In this document: positions 1-8,342 of the stretch, one piece after another
How positions within the stretch are numbered: position 1 is the first letter of the stretch
How the letters are laid out: each line of letters begins with the position of its first letter
Source: Mycolicibacterium aurum
GTDB lineage: Bacteria > Actinomycetota > Actinomycetes > Mycobacteriales > Mycobacteriaceae
DNA length: 64,000 nt
Assembly (NCBI RefSeq): GCF_900637195.1
Contig: NZ_LR134356.1
Coordinates: 372,001 to 436,000 of the forward strand
Direction: 5' to 3'
Notes under the pieces: generated by a model
The model's input: only the letters and a program-made list of their open reading frames with translations
Told to the model about the DNA's origin: nothing
Databases searched by the model: none
Made by a program: the position numbers and the translations under genes

Positions 1-85
1 ATTCGGCGAGAATCTCGAACACAAGTTCAGACTCGACGGACGGCACGCAGGAATAGCGTGCCCCGCGCGGTGGTAGTACCTCTGC

Positions 86-865
86 GTGAACATCGATCTG
101 ACCGGAAAGACCGCGCTCGTCACCGGCTCGACGCAGGGCATCGGCCTGGCCATCGCGCAAGGGCTCGCCTCGAGTGGCGCGCGCGTCATCGTCAACGGGC
201 GGGACCGTAAGCGGGTCGACGATGCCGTCGCGACCGTGGACGGCGACGTCCGCGGGGTCGCCGCCGACGTGACCACCGCCGACGGTGTCGACGCGCTGCT
301 CGCGGAGTTTCCCGCTGTGGACATCCTGGTGAACAACCTCGGGATCTTCGGTGCGGTGCCGGCCCTCGAGATCACCGACGAGCAGTGGCGCACCTACTTC
401 GAGGTCAACGTCCTGGCCGCGGCCCGACTCATCCGTGCGTATCTGCCCGGCATGGTGGACCGGCATTGGGGCCGGGTGCTGCAGATCGCCAGCGACTCCG
501 CGGTGGTCACCCCGGTGGAGATGATCCACTACGGGGTGTCCAAGACCGCTTTGCTCGCGCTGTCGCGCGGGTTCGCCAAGGACGCCGCAGGCACCGGTGT
601 CACCGTCAACTCGGTGATCGCGGGACCGACCCACACCGCCGGTGTCGAGGACTTCGTCTACCAATTGGTGGACAGCGACCTGCCGTGGGAGAAAGCGCAG
701 CGCGAATTCATGCGGTTGCACCGCCCGCAGTCACTGATCCAGCGGCTGATCGAGCCCGAGGAGATCGCGAACATGGTCACCTACCTCGCGTCGCCGCTGG
801 CGTCGGCGACGACGGGTGGTGCGCTGCGGGTCGACGGCGGATACGTCGACGCGATCCTGCCGTAG
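86..865 (+). CDS. SDR family NAD(P)-dependent oxidoreductase
   Basis: A 259-residue classical short-chain dehydrogenase/reductase. The N-terminal Rossmann fold carries the cofactor glycine motif TGSTQGIG (residues 14-21). The NNLG structural motif follows at about residue 88. The active site reads as a serine in IASDS followed by YGVSK, with Tyr and Lys in the usual YxxxK spacing. The end (ALRVDGGYVDAILP) is the normal SDR C-terminus, so the gene is full length. The start is GTG at 86; no better in-frame start is seen. The substrate cannot be told from sequence. The next gene converges on it with a 3-base gap, so it appears to be transcribed alone within this window. Confidence 0.9.
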   Translation: MNIDLTGKTALVTGSTQGIGLAIAQGLASSGARVIVNGRDRKRVDDAVATVDGDVRGVAADVTTADGVDALLAEFPAVDILVNNLGIFGAVPALEITDEQWRTYFEVNVLAAARLIRAYLPGMVDRHWGRVLQIASDSAVVTPVEMIHYGVSKTALLALSRGFAKDAAGTGVTVNSVIAGPTHTAGVEDFVYQLVDSDLPWEKAQREFMRLHRPQSLIQRLIEPEEIANMVTYLASPLASATTGGALRVDGGYVDAILP

Positions 866-868
866 CCC

Positions 869-1198
869 CTACTCGACGCCGCCGACCATGAACGCTGACC
901 CCGGGATGGCCAGCGCGACCAGCATCAGTAACAGCAGAAACCAGCCCACGCCCTGCCAGGGGAACCACCCGCCGCCGGCCTTCCAGACGCGGTACGCCTG
1001 CACCAGTGCCCCGACACCACCGATGAACAGCACCGCGGGCACGAGAACGGCGGCGTACACCGAGTCCCGGGCGCCGAACGCGTAGAGCGCGAACGCCAGC
1101 GCGGCCACCGCGACGACGATCGACGCGTAGAGCGCGGCGGCCCGGAACGCGCCGGGCTTGTCGAATCGCTTCTCGGTGAAGTCACGATCGTTGGTCAT
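869..1198 (-). CDS. Small four-helix membrane protein, unknown function
   Basis: A 109-residue protein with a polar, charged N-terminus (MTNDRDFTEKRFDKPG) followed by three or four hydrophobic segments at about residues 18-42, 48-66 and 82-105. It should sit in the cytoplasmic membrane with the N-terminus inside. I chose the ATG at 1198 because the longer reading frame upstream has no hydrophobic or domain character and starts inside the neighbouring gene. No catalytic motif is visible and I do not recognise the family. It lies 37 bases downstream of the FAD oxidoreductase on the same strand and may be co-transcribed with it. Confidence 0.7.
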   Translation of the reverse strand: MTNDRDFTEKRFDKPGAFRAAALYASIVVAVAALAFALYAFGARDSVYAAVLVPAVLFIGGVGALVQAYRVWKAGGGWFPWQGVGWFLLLLMLVALAIPGSAFMVGGVE

Positions 1199-1235
1199 GA
1201 TCGGGGAGTTCCCGCGAATGTGGGCGGTAACCCGG

Positions 1236-2489
1236 TCAGCTCTCGCGCACGATCGCTTCTGCGACCCGCCGTCCGCTGACCAGGGCTCCCTGGATCGACG
1301 CGGTGTCGCGGTGATCGCCGCACACCCAGAGGCCTGTCGGCGTGCGGACCGACCGGCGGACCCGCAACGGTGGAGGTTGTTGGGGCAGAGCATCGGGAAT
1401 CACGTGACGGATCACCGGCGACCACCCGGTCGCGTCGGCACCCAGGATGTCGGCGGCGTGCGCCCGGGTTTCGGTCTCCGACGGGGTCCGCCGGTCTGCC
1501 CCGACCAGTGCCGACGCGGCGATGAGATGGCGTCCCGCGGGCGCGTAGCTGGGTGCCGCGCGGCTGATGACCGCGGTGTTGACCACCGGCCCGGGCATTG
1601 TCGAGCGGCCGTCGACCCAGAGCATGCCGGGCCCGGGAGGCACGCTGTCGGCGGCCCACCAGTCGGTGACCACCCCCTTCATCGCCGGCGGCGGCGCATC
1701 GGTCAGCGCCGCGGCCGTCCGCGGGTCGGTGGCGACGACGACGTGGCGGGCGTGCACGGTCTCGTCACCGGTGGTGACCGTCCAGCCCTGTCCGTCACGG
1801 GTCACGGCGGACACCCTGCGGTGCAGGACGATTCGATCCAGGACCGGCGCGGCGAGCAGTTCCGGCAACGCCTGCATACCCGCTACCGGCAGGCCGGGGA
1901 CACCGAGTGCGAACATCCGGGCCAGCAGCAGCGTGAACGCATTGGACGTCGAGCCGTGATCCTCGAGCAGCACACCGGCCAGAAAACGTTGCACCACGGT
2001 GCGTGCGAGGCCGCGGACGCGAGCCCGGTCCAGCGCCTCCGTCAGCGACACGTCGTGCTCGGCTGCCTTCAGCGCCCCGGGCCTCAGGGCAGGCGCCGCC
2101 CAGCGACCGAGCGACAGTGCGTCACGCGGACCCAGACCTCCACCGAGCAGCATTCGCGGCAGGCGCTGCGGGCTGCGCAGCGGATGCACCCAGACGGCCG
2201 GGCCTTCGCTGCGACGAATGGCGACCCCGGCCTCGAAGGGTTGTAGGTGCAGTGCTGAAACATCAACGGCCCGTTGAAGTTCCGGGTACGCCGGATTGAG
2301 GATCTGGAAGCCGCGGTCACACCGGAATCCGTCGACGACGTCGGTCTGGACGCGTCCGCCCACCCGGTCACCGGCCTCCCAGACGAGCACCGACAGTCCA
2401 CTCGCCGCCAGCACCGACGCACACCGCAGACCCGCCAACCCTGCTCCGACGATGAGCACGTCGCAGTCGTCACCAGGCCGGACACTCAT
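1236..2489 (-). CDS. FAD-dependent amine oxidase-like / protoporphyrinogen oxidase-like protein
   Basis: A 417-residue flavoprotein. The N-terminus shows the dinucleotide-binding fold (VLIVGAGLAGLRCA, residues 11-24) followed by the FAD ribose acid in LVWEAGDRVGGRV, the signature of the amine oxidase / NAD(P)-binding Rossmann family. The C-terminal FAD contact appears as GLWVCGDHRDTASIQGA near residue 395. Carotenoid desaturases, protoporphyrinogen oxidases and amine oxidases share this layout, so the substrate is uncertain. It is divergent from the terC gene, with about 110 bases between the two starts. Confidence 0.85.
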   Translation of the reverse strand: MSVRPGDDCDVLIVGAGLAGLRCASVLAASGLSVLVWEAGDRVGGRVQTDVVDGFRCDRGFQILNPAYPELQRAVDVSALHLQPFEAGVAIRRSEGPAVWVHPLRSPQRLPRMLLGGGLGPRDALSLGRWAAPALRPGALKAAEHDVSLTEALDRARVRGLARTVVQRFLAGVLLEDHGSTSNAFTLLLARMFALGVPGLPVAGMQALPELLAAPVLDRIVLHRRVSAVTRDGQGWTVTTGDETVHARHVVVATDPRTAAALTDAPPPAMKGVVTDWWAADSVPPGPGMLWVDGRSTMPGPVVNTAVISRAAPSYAPAGRHLIAASALVGADRRTPSETETRAHAADILGADATGWSPVIRHVIPDALPQQPPPLRVRRSVRTPTGLWVCGDHRDTASIQGALVSGRRVAEAIVRES

Positions 2490-2600
2490 GGACCACTTGT
2501 ACCCGGGCCCTCGCGCGGCACCGGTGTCGGCGGGGAAACGTCACAGATCGGTAAGCGGCGAGGGGCTGCTGGGCGGGAAGCACTGTTCGCCATCCGGATA

Positions 2601-3593
2601 ATGGCGGGTGTGGATGTATCTGCGGTGGTCTGGGCTGTCACGTGTGCTGTCGTGATCGGATTGTTCGTCTTCGATTTCGTCACCAACGCTCGGGTGCCGC
2701 ACGCGCCCTCGTTCAAGGAATCGGCGGCGTGGTCGGCCATCTACATTGCGCTGGCGATACTGTTCGGCCTGTTTGTGATGTGGCAGTGGGGCAGCGGCTA
2801 CGGCGGTGAGTACTTCGCCGGCTACGTGACCGAGAAGGCGCTGTCGGTCGACAACCTGTTCGTGTTCACCATCATCATGAGTTCGTTCGCGGTGCCCCGG
2901 GAGCACCAGCAGCGGGTGCTGCTGATCGGCATCGTGATGGCACTCGCCATGCGGGCGGTCTTCATCTTCATCGGTGCGGCCGCCATCAACGCGTTCAGCT
3001 GGGTCTTCTACCTGTTCGGCATCTTCCTCATCCTCACCGCGGTCAAGCTCGCCCGCGAGGGCGGACACGAGGAGGAACACGAGAAGGAACGCGACAGCCG
3101 GATCATCGCGCTGGCCAAACGGTTCCTGCCCACCACCGATGAGTTCGACGGCGCCAAGCTGACCACCAAGATCGACGGCAAACGGTTCGTCACCCCGATG
3201 CTGCTGGCGCTGGTGGCGATCGGGTTCACCGACATCCTGTTCGCCCTCGACTCGATCCCCGCCATCTACGGCCTCACCCAGGAGCCCTATATCGTGTTCG
3301 CGGCCAACGCGTTCGCGCTGATGGGTCTGCGCCAGCTGTACTTCCTGATCGGTGGTCTGCTGGACCGCCTCGTCTACCTGTCGTTCGGGCTGGCGTTCAT
3401 CCTGGCCTTCATCGGGGTGAAGCTGGTGCTGCACGCGCTGCACGAGAACACCCTGCCGTTCGTCAACGGGGGCGAGCATGTCGCGGTACCGGAGATCTCC
3501 ACCGCGCTGTCGCTGTCGGTCATCGGCGCCACCCTGGTGATCACCACGGTGGCGAGCCTGATCAGGACACGGGGCCGATCGCCCGCAGCGTGA
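2601..3593 (+). CDS. TerC/Alx family integral membrane metal-homeostasis protein
   Basis: A 330-residue polytopic membrane protein of the TerC family, whose members are linked to tellurite resistance and manganese export. The family pattern is clear: eight or nine hydrophobic helices, the conserved intramembrane acidic segment TEKALSVDNLFVF, and a second one, FTDILFALDSIPAIYGLT, whose Asp residues are the likely metal ligands. Between them is a charged cytoplasmic loop rich in Glu, Lys and His (GGHEEEHEKERD). The frame is open further upstream, but that stretch has no TerC similarity, so I place the start at ATG 2601; GTG 2610 is possible. The 3' end overlaps the convergent next gene by 32 bases. 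Confidence 0.9.
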   Translation: MAGVDVSAVVWAVTCAVVIGLFVFDFVTNARVPHAPSFKESAAWSAIYIALAILFGLFVMWQWGSGYGGEYFAGYVTEKALSVDNLFVFTIIMSSFAVPREHQQRVLLIGIVMALAMRAVFIFIGAAAINAFSWVFYLFGIFLILTAVKLAREGGHEEEHEKERDSRIIALAKRFLPTTDEFDGAKLTTKIDGKRFVTPMLLALVAIGFTDILFALDSIPAIYGLTQEPYIVFAANAFALMGLRQLYFLIGGLLDRLVYLSFGLAFILAFIGVKLVLHALHENTLPFVNGGEHVAVPEISTALSLSVIGATLVITTVASLIRTRGRSPAA

Positions 3594-4452
3594 ACGTACG
3601 CACCCGTCCCGCGGTGACGGCGCGGCATTGCGAGAACAGCGGTTCCGACATCGTCTCGTCCAGTAGAACCTCGATGGGCGCATCGTCGGCGCTCAGCACC
3701 ACCCGGACCACGCCCTCGCCGGGTTCGACGGCCAACGGGTGCAACGCGTCGATGCGGTCGTCGCCGTAGGCCCGGCGGGCGAAATGTTGGGCGGCCTGCA
3801 CGGCGTGGGGTACCGACGTCCGGCCGCGCAGGAAGCGGTCATCGAGCCGCCCGTCGAGGTACCGCCGGACCAGTCCGGCGGCGTCGGCGTGGTCGACGCG
3901 GCCGTAGCACAGACCCTCGGGCAGGATGAGCATCGTCGCGGCGAACCGGTCCCCGCCCAGATGTGAGCATTCCCAGGTGAATTCGGGGTAGGCGGTGGCG
4001 ATCGCGTCGGCCGCCGCGCGTCCGCGCACCGCGCAGCACTGGTCGTGCCTGCCGTGTGCGCAGATCGCCACCAGGGGATCGGCGGACCGGCTGCCGTCGC
4101 TCCCATCGAGGGCCAGATCCAGGTAATCCCGTGCGTCGCCGACCTCGCCGTGAAACAGGGCGTGACGTCCCACGTCCGATTTCGCGACGAACCACCGCCA
4201 GCGCGGTGTCTCCGGACGACGTCCGTGCCGCCGGATCGCGGCGATGCGCATCCCCGCGGACTCGGCGCGGCGGACGATCGCACGCCCGAGTGCAGGGTCG
4301 ATCGCTCCCGGCGACTGCAGAAACGCCGACGGCCCCCAGCCGCCGCACACCTCGAGCAGCAGCCAGGACGACCCTGCCGACGCGGTGCCGTACATCGGCT
4401 CGTCCCGCGCCAGCGACTGGTCGCTGCAGGGCGGGCGCTTGGCAAGCGTCAC
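3562..4452 (-). CDS. Sucrase/ferredoxin-like family protein
   Basis: A 296-residue protein of the sucrase/ferredoxin-like family, which has a thioredoxin-like ferredoxin fold. Visible hallmarks are ICAHGRHDQCC (about residues 130-140), WECSHLGGDRFAATML (about 160-175) and the cysteines C131, C139/C140 and C162, candidates for a [2Fe-2S] site. Family proteins are poorly characterised, and redox function is an inference from the fold. It begins 9 bases after the stop of the cupin oxygenase, which itself begins 9 bases after the repeat peptide, so the three look like one operon. That makes it a possible electron carrier for the oxygenase. Its end overlaps terC. Confidence 0.8.
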   Translation of the reverse strand: MTLAKRPPCSDQSLARDEPMYGTASAGSSWLLLEVCGGWGPSAFLQSPGAIDPALGRAIVRRAESAGMRIAAIRRHGRRPETPRWRWFVAKSDVGRHALFHGEVGDARDYLDLALDGSDGSRSADPLVAICAHGRHDQCCAVRGRAAADAIATAYPEFTWECSHLGGDRFAATMLILPEGLCYGRVDHADAAGLVRRYLDGRLDDRFLRGRTSVPHAVQAAQHFARRAYGDDRIDALHPLAVEPGEGVVRVVLSADDAPIEVLLDETMSEPLFSQCRAVTAGRVRTFTLRAIGPVS

Positions 4453-4461
4453 CCGGTCAGC

Positions 4462-5688
4462 CTAGGGACCGGGCGAGTGTTCGGTGGCCGGTACCAGCAC
4501 GCCCTCGCGGAGCAGTCGCCGCACCAGCACGGTGGCGTCGGCGGTGTCGAGGCCGTCGACTGTGCGCGCCTCGGTGACACCTCCGGTGCGCAGTTGGTGC
4601 AGAGCCGGCGCGCACATCGACGGCAGTGTGATCGTCTTGTCCGGAAGGCGCAGCATCACCTTGTCATCGCCGACGGGGTCGATGACGGCGTCCAGGCCGC
4701 GGCGCCAGCGGACCGCGACGGTGCCGGCCCGCTCTGCGGCTGCGAGCGTGGCGAGAGGACGAACAGGTTCGGGGCGGGTGCGCAGCGCGTGCCGGGACGC
4801 CAGCTGTTCGGCCGCGGCCGAACCGAGTTCGGTGGCGTTGTCCCGCAGTCGGTCGACCATCTGGGCGATCACCTTCGCCGCGGCGGCCGCTGTGTCGTCT
4901 CGCCGGAAGTGGTCGACGCCCAACGGCAGAGGGGCGCGGAACGTTTCGTCATGAGCCAGTTGGTCGATGACGGCCCGGGCGACATCGAGCACCGTGGTGG
5001 CCGAAACCCCGATGGTCAGATGAATCGACGTGGTGTCCAGCGCCTGCGCGGCGTGCACCCAGCCGCGCGGCAGATACAGGGCGTCGCCTTCGGCGAGGAC
5101 GGTGTCGATCACGGGGTCGCCTCCGACCTGCTCCGCGATCCGGTCGCGGTAGCCGGTCCACGGCTGCGACGGCAGTGGGTGAGCGTGCACCGGCTCGTGC
5201 ACCACCCAGCGCTTGGTGCCGGCCACCTGCAGGACGAACACGTCGTGGACGTCGTAGTGGAAGTCGAAGCCCCGGTTGCCGGGTGGCGTGATGTAGGCAT
5301 TCGCCTGGACCGGATGCCCGACGTCGTCGACCATGTGCCGGACGAAGTCGACCACCGGGGGCCAGAGCCGGTGCAAACCCTGCAGGACCACGGTCGCACC
5401 GTCGTGCAACTGGGCGAGCACCTTGGCCGGATCCACCTGGTCGGTGATTTCCGCGCCGAATCCGCCGGGTCCGAGATAGGTGTCTTTACCCAGGACCTCG
5501 CCTTCTCTGGCCAGCCGGATGAAAGGCGCGCGCACCCCGCGCTCGGCGAGAAGTTCGTCGACCATGCCGGTCGACAACAGGTCACCGAAGTCGCGGGGCA
5601 GCGCGCCGGACGCGCTCAGCAGCGGCTTGAGCCCCCAGTACTCCGTGGCGAAGAGCTGGGGGTCGATCGCGATGCAGCGGCTGAGCAC
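4462..5688 (-). CDS. JmjC/cupin-type 2-oxoglutarate Fe(II) oxygenase
   Basis: A 408-residue protein with a cupin_4/JmjC fold, the fold of ribosomal-protein and peptide hydroxylases such as YcfD, MINA53 and NO66. The iron-binding facial triad is readable: H144-x-D146 in FDFHYDVHDVF and H212 in YLPRGWVHAAQA. KRW (159-161) follows at the position where the family contacts co-substrate. A C-terminal winged-helix-like region (about 290-400) is typical of these enzymes and often carries dimer or substrate contacts. The expected reaction is hydroxylation of a side chain in a protein or peptide, using oxoglutarate and oxygen. The gene starts 9 bases after a repeat peptide rich in Asp, Asn and His, which is an attractive but unproven substrate. 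Confidence 0.82.
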   Translation of the reverse strand: MLSRCIAIDPQLFATEYWGLKPLLSASGALPRDFGDLLSTGMVDELLAERGVRAPFIRLAREGEVLGKDTYLGPGGFGAEITDQVDPAKVLAQLHDGATVVLQGLHRLWPPVVDFVRHMVDDVGHPVQANAYITPPGNRGFDFHYDVHDVFVLQVAGTKRWVVHEPVHAHPLPSQPWTGYRDRIAEQVGGDPVIDTVLAEGDALYLPRGWVHAAQALDTTSIHLTIGVSATTVLDVARAVIDQLAHDETFRAPLPLGVDHFRRDDTAAAAAKVIAQMVDRLRDNATELGSAAAEQLASRHALRTRPEPVRPLATLAAAERAGTVAVRWRRGLDAVIDPVGDDKVMLRLPDKTITLPSMCAPALHQLRTGGVTEARTVDGLDTADATVLVRRLLREGVLVPATEHSPGP

Positions 5689-5697
5689 GCCGTGACC

Positions 5698-5952
5698 TCA
5701 GGCAGTGCCGTCGGCGCCGCCGTCGTGGCCGTCGGGATTGCTTCCGCCGTCGGCCGGGCCTTCGCCGCCTGCGGTGCCGTCAGCGCCGCCGTCGTGGCCT
5801 TCGGGATTGCTTCCGCCGTCGGCCGGGCCTTCCCCGCCGGCGCTACCGTCGGCGCCGCCGTCGTGGCCTTCGGGGTTGCTTCCGCCGTCGGCGGGGCCTT
5901 CTCCGCCGCCTGCGGAGGATGTGGTCATGTCATCGTCGTCGAGCGCCATCAT
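5698..5952 (-). CDS. 84-residue Gly/Asp-rich tandem-repeat peptide
   Basis: A small, strongly acidic protein. A 13-residue leader-like head (MMALDDDDMTTSS) is followed by three near-identical repeats of 24, 23 and 23 residues, each built as AGGEGPADGGSN then PEGHDGGADG. There is no hydrophobic segment and no signal peptide. It is real rather than chance: it has a good ribosome binding site (AAGGAA at 5961-5966, 8 bases before ATG 5952), and it sits 9 bases before the JmjC oxygenase in the same direction. Composition and position suggest a precursor or substrate peptide for the oxygenase, or a disordered metal-binding peptide. Both are inferences. An internal start at M9 is also possible. Confidence 0.72.
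   Translation of the reverse strand: MMALDDDDMTTSSAGGGEGPADGGSNPEGHDGGADGSAGGEGPADGGSNPEGHDGGADGTAGGEGPADGGSNPDGHDGGADGTA
5704..5913 (-). repeat. Three in-frame tandem repeats (72, 69 and 69 bp)
   Basis: Copies lie at 5842-5913, 5773-5841 and 5704-5772, in transcription order. The first has one extra Gly codon. The other two differ by a few bases, and the last copy reads PDGHD where the others read PEGHD. All copies are in frame inside the 84-residue peptide gene. There are no spacers, so this is not a CRISPR array. Near-identity suggests recent duplication and possible copy-number variation between strains. Confidence 0.9.
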
Positions 5953-6018
5953 GGACCCTTTTCCTTCTTGTCCCCGCTATCCCCGCGAGGATTACCACAC
6001 GCGCGGGCTGCGCGCGTT

Positions 6019-6045
6019 GGGGGATTGCCCCGCAGGCGATCCCCC
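6019..6045 (-). terminator. Hairpin downstream of fadE6
   Basis: GGGGGATTGCC and GGCGATCCCCC form an 11-pair stem with a 5-base loop. On the plus strand all pairs are Watson-Crick except one G-U; on the transcribed minus strand that pair becomes a C-A mismatch. It lies between the fadE6 stop and the start of the repeat-peptide gene, where a terminator would separate the two minus-strand units. No U-tract follows, which is common in mycobacteria. Confidence 0.45.
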
Positions 6046-6087
6046 GAAACGCCAGGGTGGGCTTACCCGGCACCCGGCACCCTGAGA

Positions 6088-8280
6088 TTACGGATCGCGG
6101 GGTAGCCCGAGGAGGCGTTCGGCGATGATGTTGAGCTGCACCTCGGACGTGCCTCCGTAGATCGTCGTCGAGCGGCCCGCCAACAGGTACTCCGACCACT
6201 TCCCGGAGAGCTCGCCGTGATCGCCGATGGCCGCGTCGGTACCGAACGACGAGACACCGAACTCGGCGTATCCCTGACCGGTTTTCATCGACAGCAGCTT
6301 GGAGATCGCGGCGGCCGGCATCGGGTCACCGCCGGCGAGCGTCAGCAGCGTCGAGCGCATGTTGAGCAACTTGGCGGCGTGGCCTTCGGCGATCAGCCGG
6401 CCGGCCTCGTGCTGTTCGATCTGGTCGAACTGTCCGTCGCGGAGGAACTCGACGAACTGGTCGAGGCTGGCCAGGAACGGCGGTTCGCTGCTTCCGATCG
6501 AGACGCGCTCGTTGGTGAGAGTGTTGCGGCTGACCTCCCAGCCGCGGTTCACCTCGCCCAGCACCAAGTCGTCAGGCACGAACACGTCGTCGATGAAGAC
6601 GGTGTTGAACATCGCGTTACCGGTCAGCTCGCGCAGCGGTTTGACCTCCACCCCTTCTGACTTCATGTCGAGCAGGAAGTAGGTGATGCCCTGGTGTTTC
6701 GGAGCACTCGAGTCGGTGCGGGCCAGCAGGGCGCCCCACGCCGAGTACTGCGCGCCGGTGGTCCAGATCTTCTGTCCCGTGATGCGCCAGCCACCCTCGA
6801 CCTTGGTGGCCTTGGTGGTCAGGCTGGCCAGGTCGGAGCCCGCACCCGGCTCGGAGAACAGCTGACACCAGATCATCTCGCCGCGGAATGTCGGCGGCAG
6901 GAAGCGCTGCTGCTGGTCGTTGGTGCCGAACGCGACGATGGACGGGATGATCCATGCCGCGATTCCCATCTGTGGCCGCTTGACCCGTCCGGTCGAGAAC
7001 TCCTGGGCGATGATGATCTGCTCCACGGGGTTCGACGCCCGGCCCCACGGCTTGGGGAGGTGCGGCTGTACCCATCCGCCCTCGGCGATCGCGGTGAAGC
7101 GCTCCTCCTTCGGGATCGCTTTGAGCGCAGCCACTTCCGCCCGGATCTCCTCGCGGAGCTTCTCGGTGTCCGGGTCCAGATCGATGTCGATGGAACGCAT
7201 ACCGGTCGTGGTCGCGGTGTCGACCACCTGCTGCGGATGATCAGCCGCACGGCCGAAGCACGCCGCCAGCACGATCGCGCGCCGGTAGTACACGTTGGTG
7301 TCGTGTTCCCAGGTGAAGCCGATGCCGCCGTGCACCTGGATGCAGTCCTGCGTGCAGTGCTGGGCGGCCACCGGGGCCAGTGTCGCCGCGACGGCAGCGG
7401 CGAACTCGAAAGCGCTGTCGCCGCGTGCGTTCTCACGATGCTCGTCGATGGCGCGTGCCGCATCCCAGACAGCGGCGGTGGCCCTCTCGGTCTCGGCGAT
7501 CATGCCTGCGCACTTGTGCTTGATGGCCTGGAACTGCCCGATCGGCCTGCCGAACTGTTCGCGGATCTTCGCGTACGCCGCCGCCGTGTCGGTGGCCCAG
7601 CGCGCGACACCGATGGCCTCGGCCGCAAGCGTGGTGGTGATCAGCGCGCGCGCCAGCGACCGACCCAGTGAGCTCAGGACCCTGTCGTCGCCGACCTCGA
7701 CCGCGTTGGCCCGCACGTGCGCGATGGGACGCAGCGGGTCGACGCTGGCCACCGGCTCGATCTCGAGCTGGTCGGCGTCGATGACCACCCACTCCTCGCC
7801 GGATTCGATGGACACGGGCAGCACCAGCACCGAGGCCTGCGCGGCCGCGGGGACAGCGCGCACCTCACCGCGGATGGCGAGTCCGTCGCCGTGGCGGGTC
7901 GCGGTCAGGCCCGAGTCGATCGCGTAGGCGGCGATGACGTCACCGGCGGCCAGACCCGTGAGGATCTCGGCCTCGGGATCGTGCGCGGCGATCAGTGCAC
8001 TGGCGATTGCCGAGGGCACGAACGGCCCGGGCACCGCGCCGTAGCCGAACTCGGCGGCGACGATGGCGAGCTCGAGAATGCCGAAGCCCTGGCCGCCGAC
8101 CGACTCCGCGAGGTGCACACCCTGCAGCCCCTGATCAGCGGCCGCTTTCCAGTACGGGGGCGGATTGGAGATCGGCGTTTCGAGTGCCTCGTGCAGCACT
8201 TCGGACGGGACGGCGCGGGCCACCAGGGACCGCACCGAGTCGGCGAGGGCGTTGTGCTCTTCGAGAATCGCGATGGGCAT
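6088..8280 (-). CDS. fadE6: Fused two-domain acyl-CoA dehydrogenase FadE6
   Basis: A 730-residue fusion of two acyl-CoA dehydrogenase units (about residues 1-350 and 365-730), the architecture and length of M. tuberculosis FadE6 (Rv0271c, 731 residues). The first half ends with the FAD-contact block QVHGGIGFTWEHD. The second half has the substrate/FAD segments WCQLFSEPGAGSDLAS and RITGQKIWTTGA, and ends IYGGTSEVQLNIIAERLLG. The usual IYEGT catalytic Glu reads Gly in the second half, as in several FadE families that keep the base elsewhere. The expected role is alpha,beta-dehydrogenation of an acyl-CoA; the physiological acyl group is unknown. Gene order downstream of it matches Rv0272c onward. 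Confidence 0.88.
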   Translation of the reverse strand: MPIAILEEHNALADSVRSLVARAVPSEVLHEALETPISNPPPYWKAAADQGLQGVHLAESVGGQGFGILELAIVAAEFGYGAVPGPFVPSAIASALIAAHDPEAEILTGLAAGDVIAAYAIDSGLTATRHGDGLAIRGEVRAVPAAAQASVLVLPVSIESGEEWVVIDADQLEIEPVASVDPLRPIAHVRANAVEVGDDRVLSSLGRSLARALITTTLAAEAIGVARWATDTAAAYAKIREQFGRPIGQFQAIKHKCAGMIAETERATAAVWDAARAIDEHRENARGDSAFEFAAAVAATLAPVAAQHCTQDCIQVHGGIGFTWEHDTNVYYRRAIVLAACFGRAADHPQQVVDTATTTGMRSIDIDLDPDTEKLREEIRAEVAALKAIPKEERFTAIAEGGWVQPHLPKPWGRASNPVEQIIIAQEFSTGRVKRPQMGIAAWIIPSIVAFGTNDQQQRFLPPTFRGEMIWCQLFSEPGAGSDLASLTTKATKVEGGWRITGQKIWTTGAQYSAWGALLARTDSSAPKHQGITYFLLDMKSEGVEVKPLRELTGNAMFNTVFIDDVFVPDDLVLGEVNRGWEVSRNTLTNERVSIGSSEPPFLASLDQFVEFLRDGQFDQIEQHEAGRLIAEGHAAKLLNMRSTLLTLAGGDPMPAAAISKLLSMKTGQGYAEFGVSSFGTDAAIGDHGELSGKWSEYLLAGRSTTIYGGTSEVQLNIIAERLLGLPRDP

Positions 8281-8311
8281 GGCTACTGCACCTGTTCTTC
8301 ACGTCGTCGTG

Positions 8312-8341
8312 GTCGGTCCCAACCGGTTGGTTGGGACCGAC
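8312..8341. promoter_or_regulatory. Perfect 13-bp inverted repeat between fadE6 and the 2-hydroxyacid dehydrogenase
   Basis: Arms GTCGGTCCCAACC (8312-8324) and GGTTGGGACCGAC (8329-8341) pair perfectly around a GGTT loop. Inside it lies the palindrome CCAACCGGTTGG. It sits one base past the upstream gene's stop and about 32-61 bases before the fadE6 start. It could be the terminator of the upstream operon or an operator of fadE6; the internal AACCGGTT core resembles TetR-family operators such as the KstR half sites AAC and GTT. Sequence alone does not decide. Confidence 0.55.
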
Positions 8342-8342
8342 G

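Noticed and set aside
2490..2600. A possible manganese (yybP-ykoY) riboswitch before terC
   Set aside because: TerC genes elsewhere can have one, but the 110-base leader shows none of the conserved loops I would expect.
5704..5913. CRISPR-like direct repeats
   Set aside because: The repeats are contiguous, in frame and without spacers.
4045..6105. A 686-codon plus-strand open frame
   Set aside because: It runs antisense through the cupin and sucrase/ferredoxin-like genes and the repeat peptide, with no domain pattern; high GC makes such long shadow frames common.
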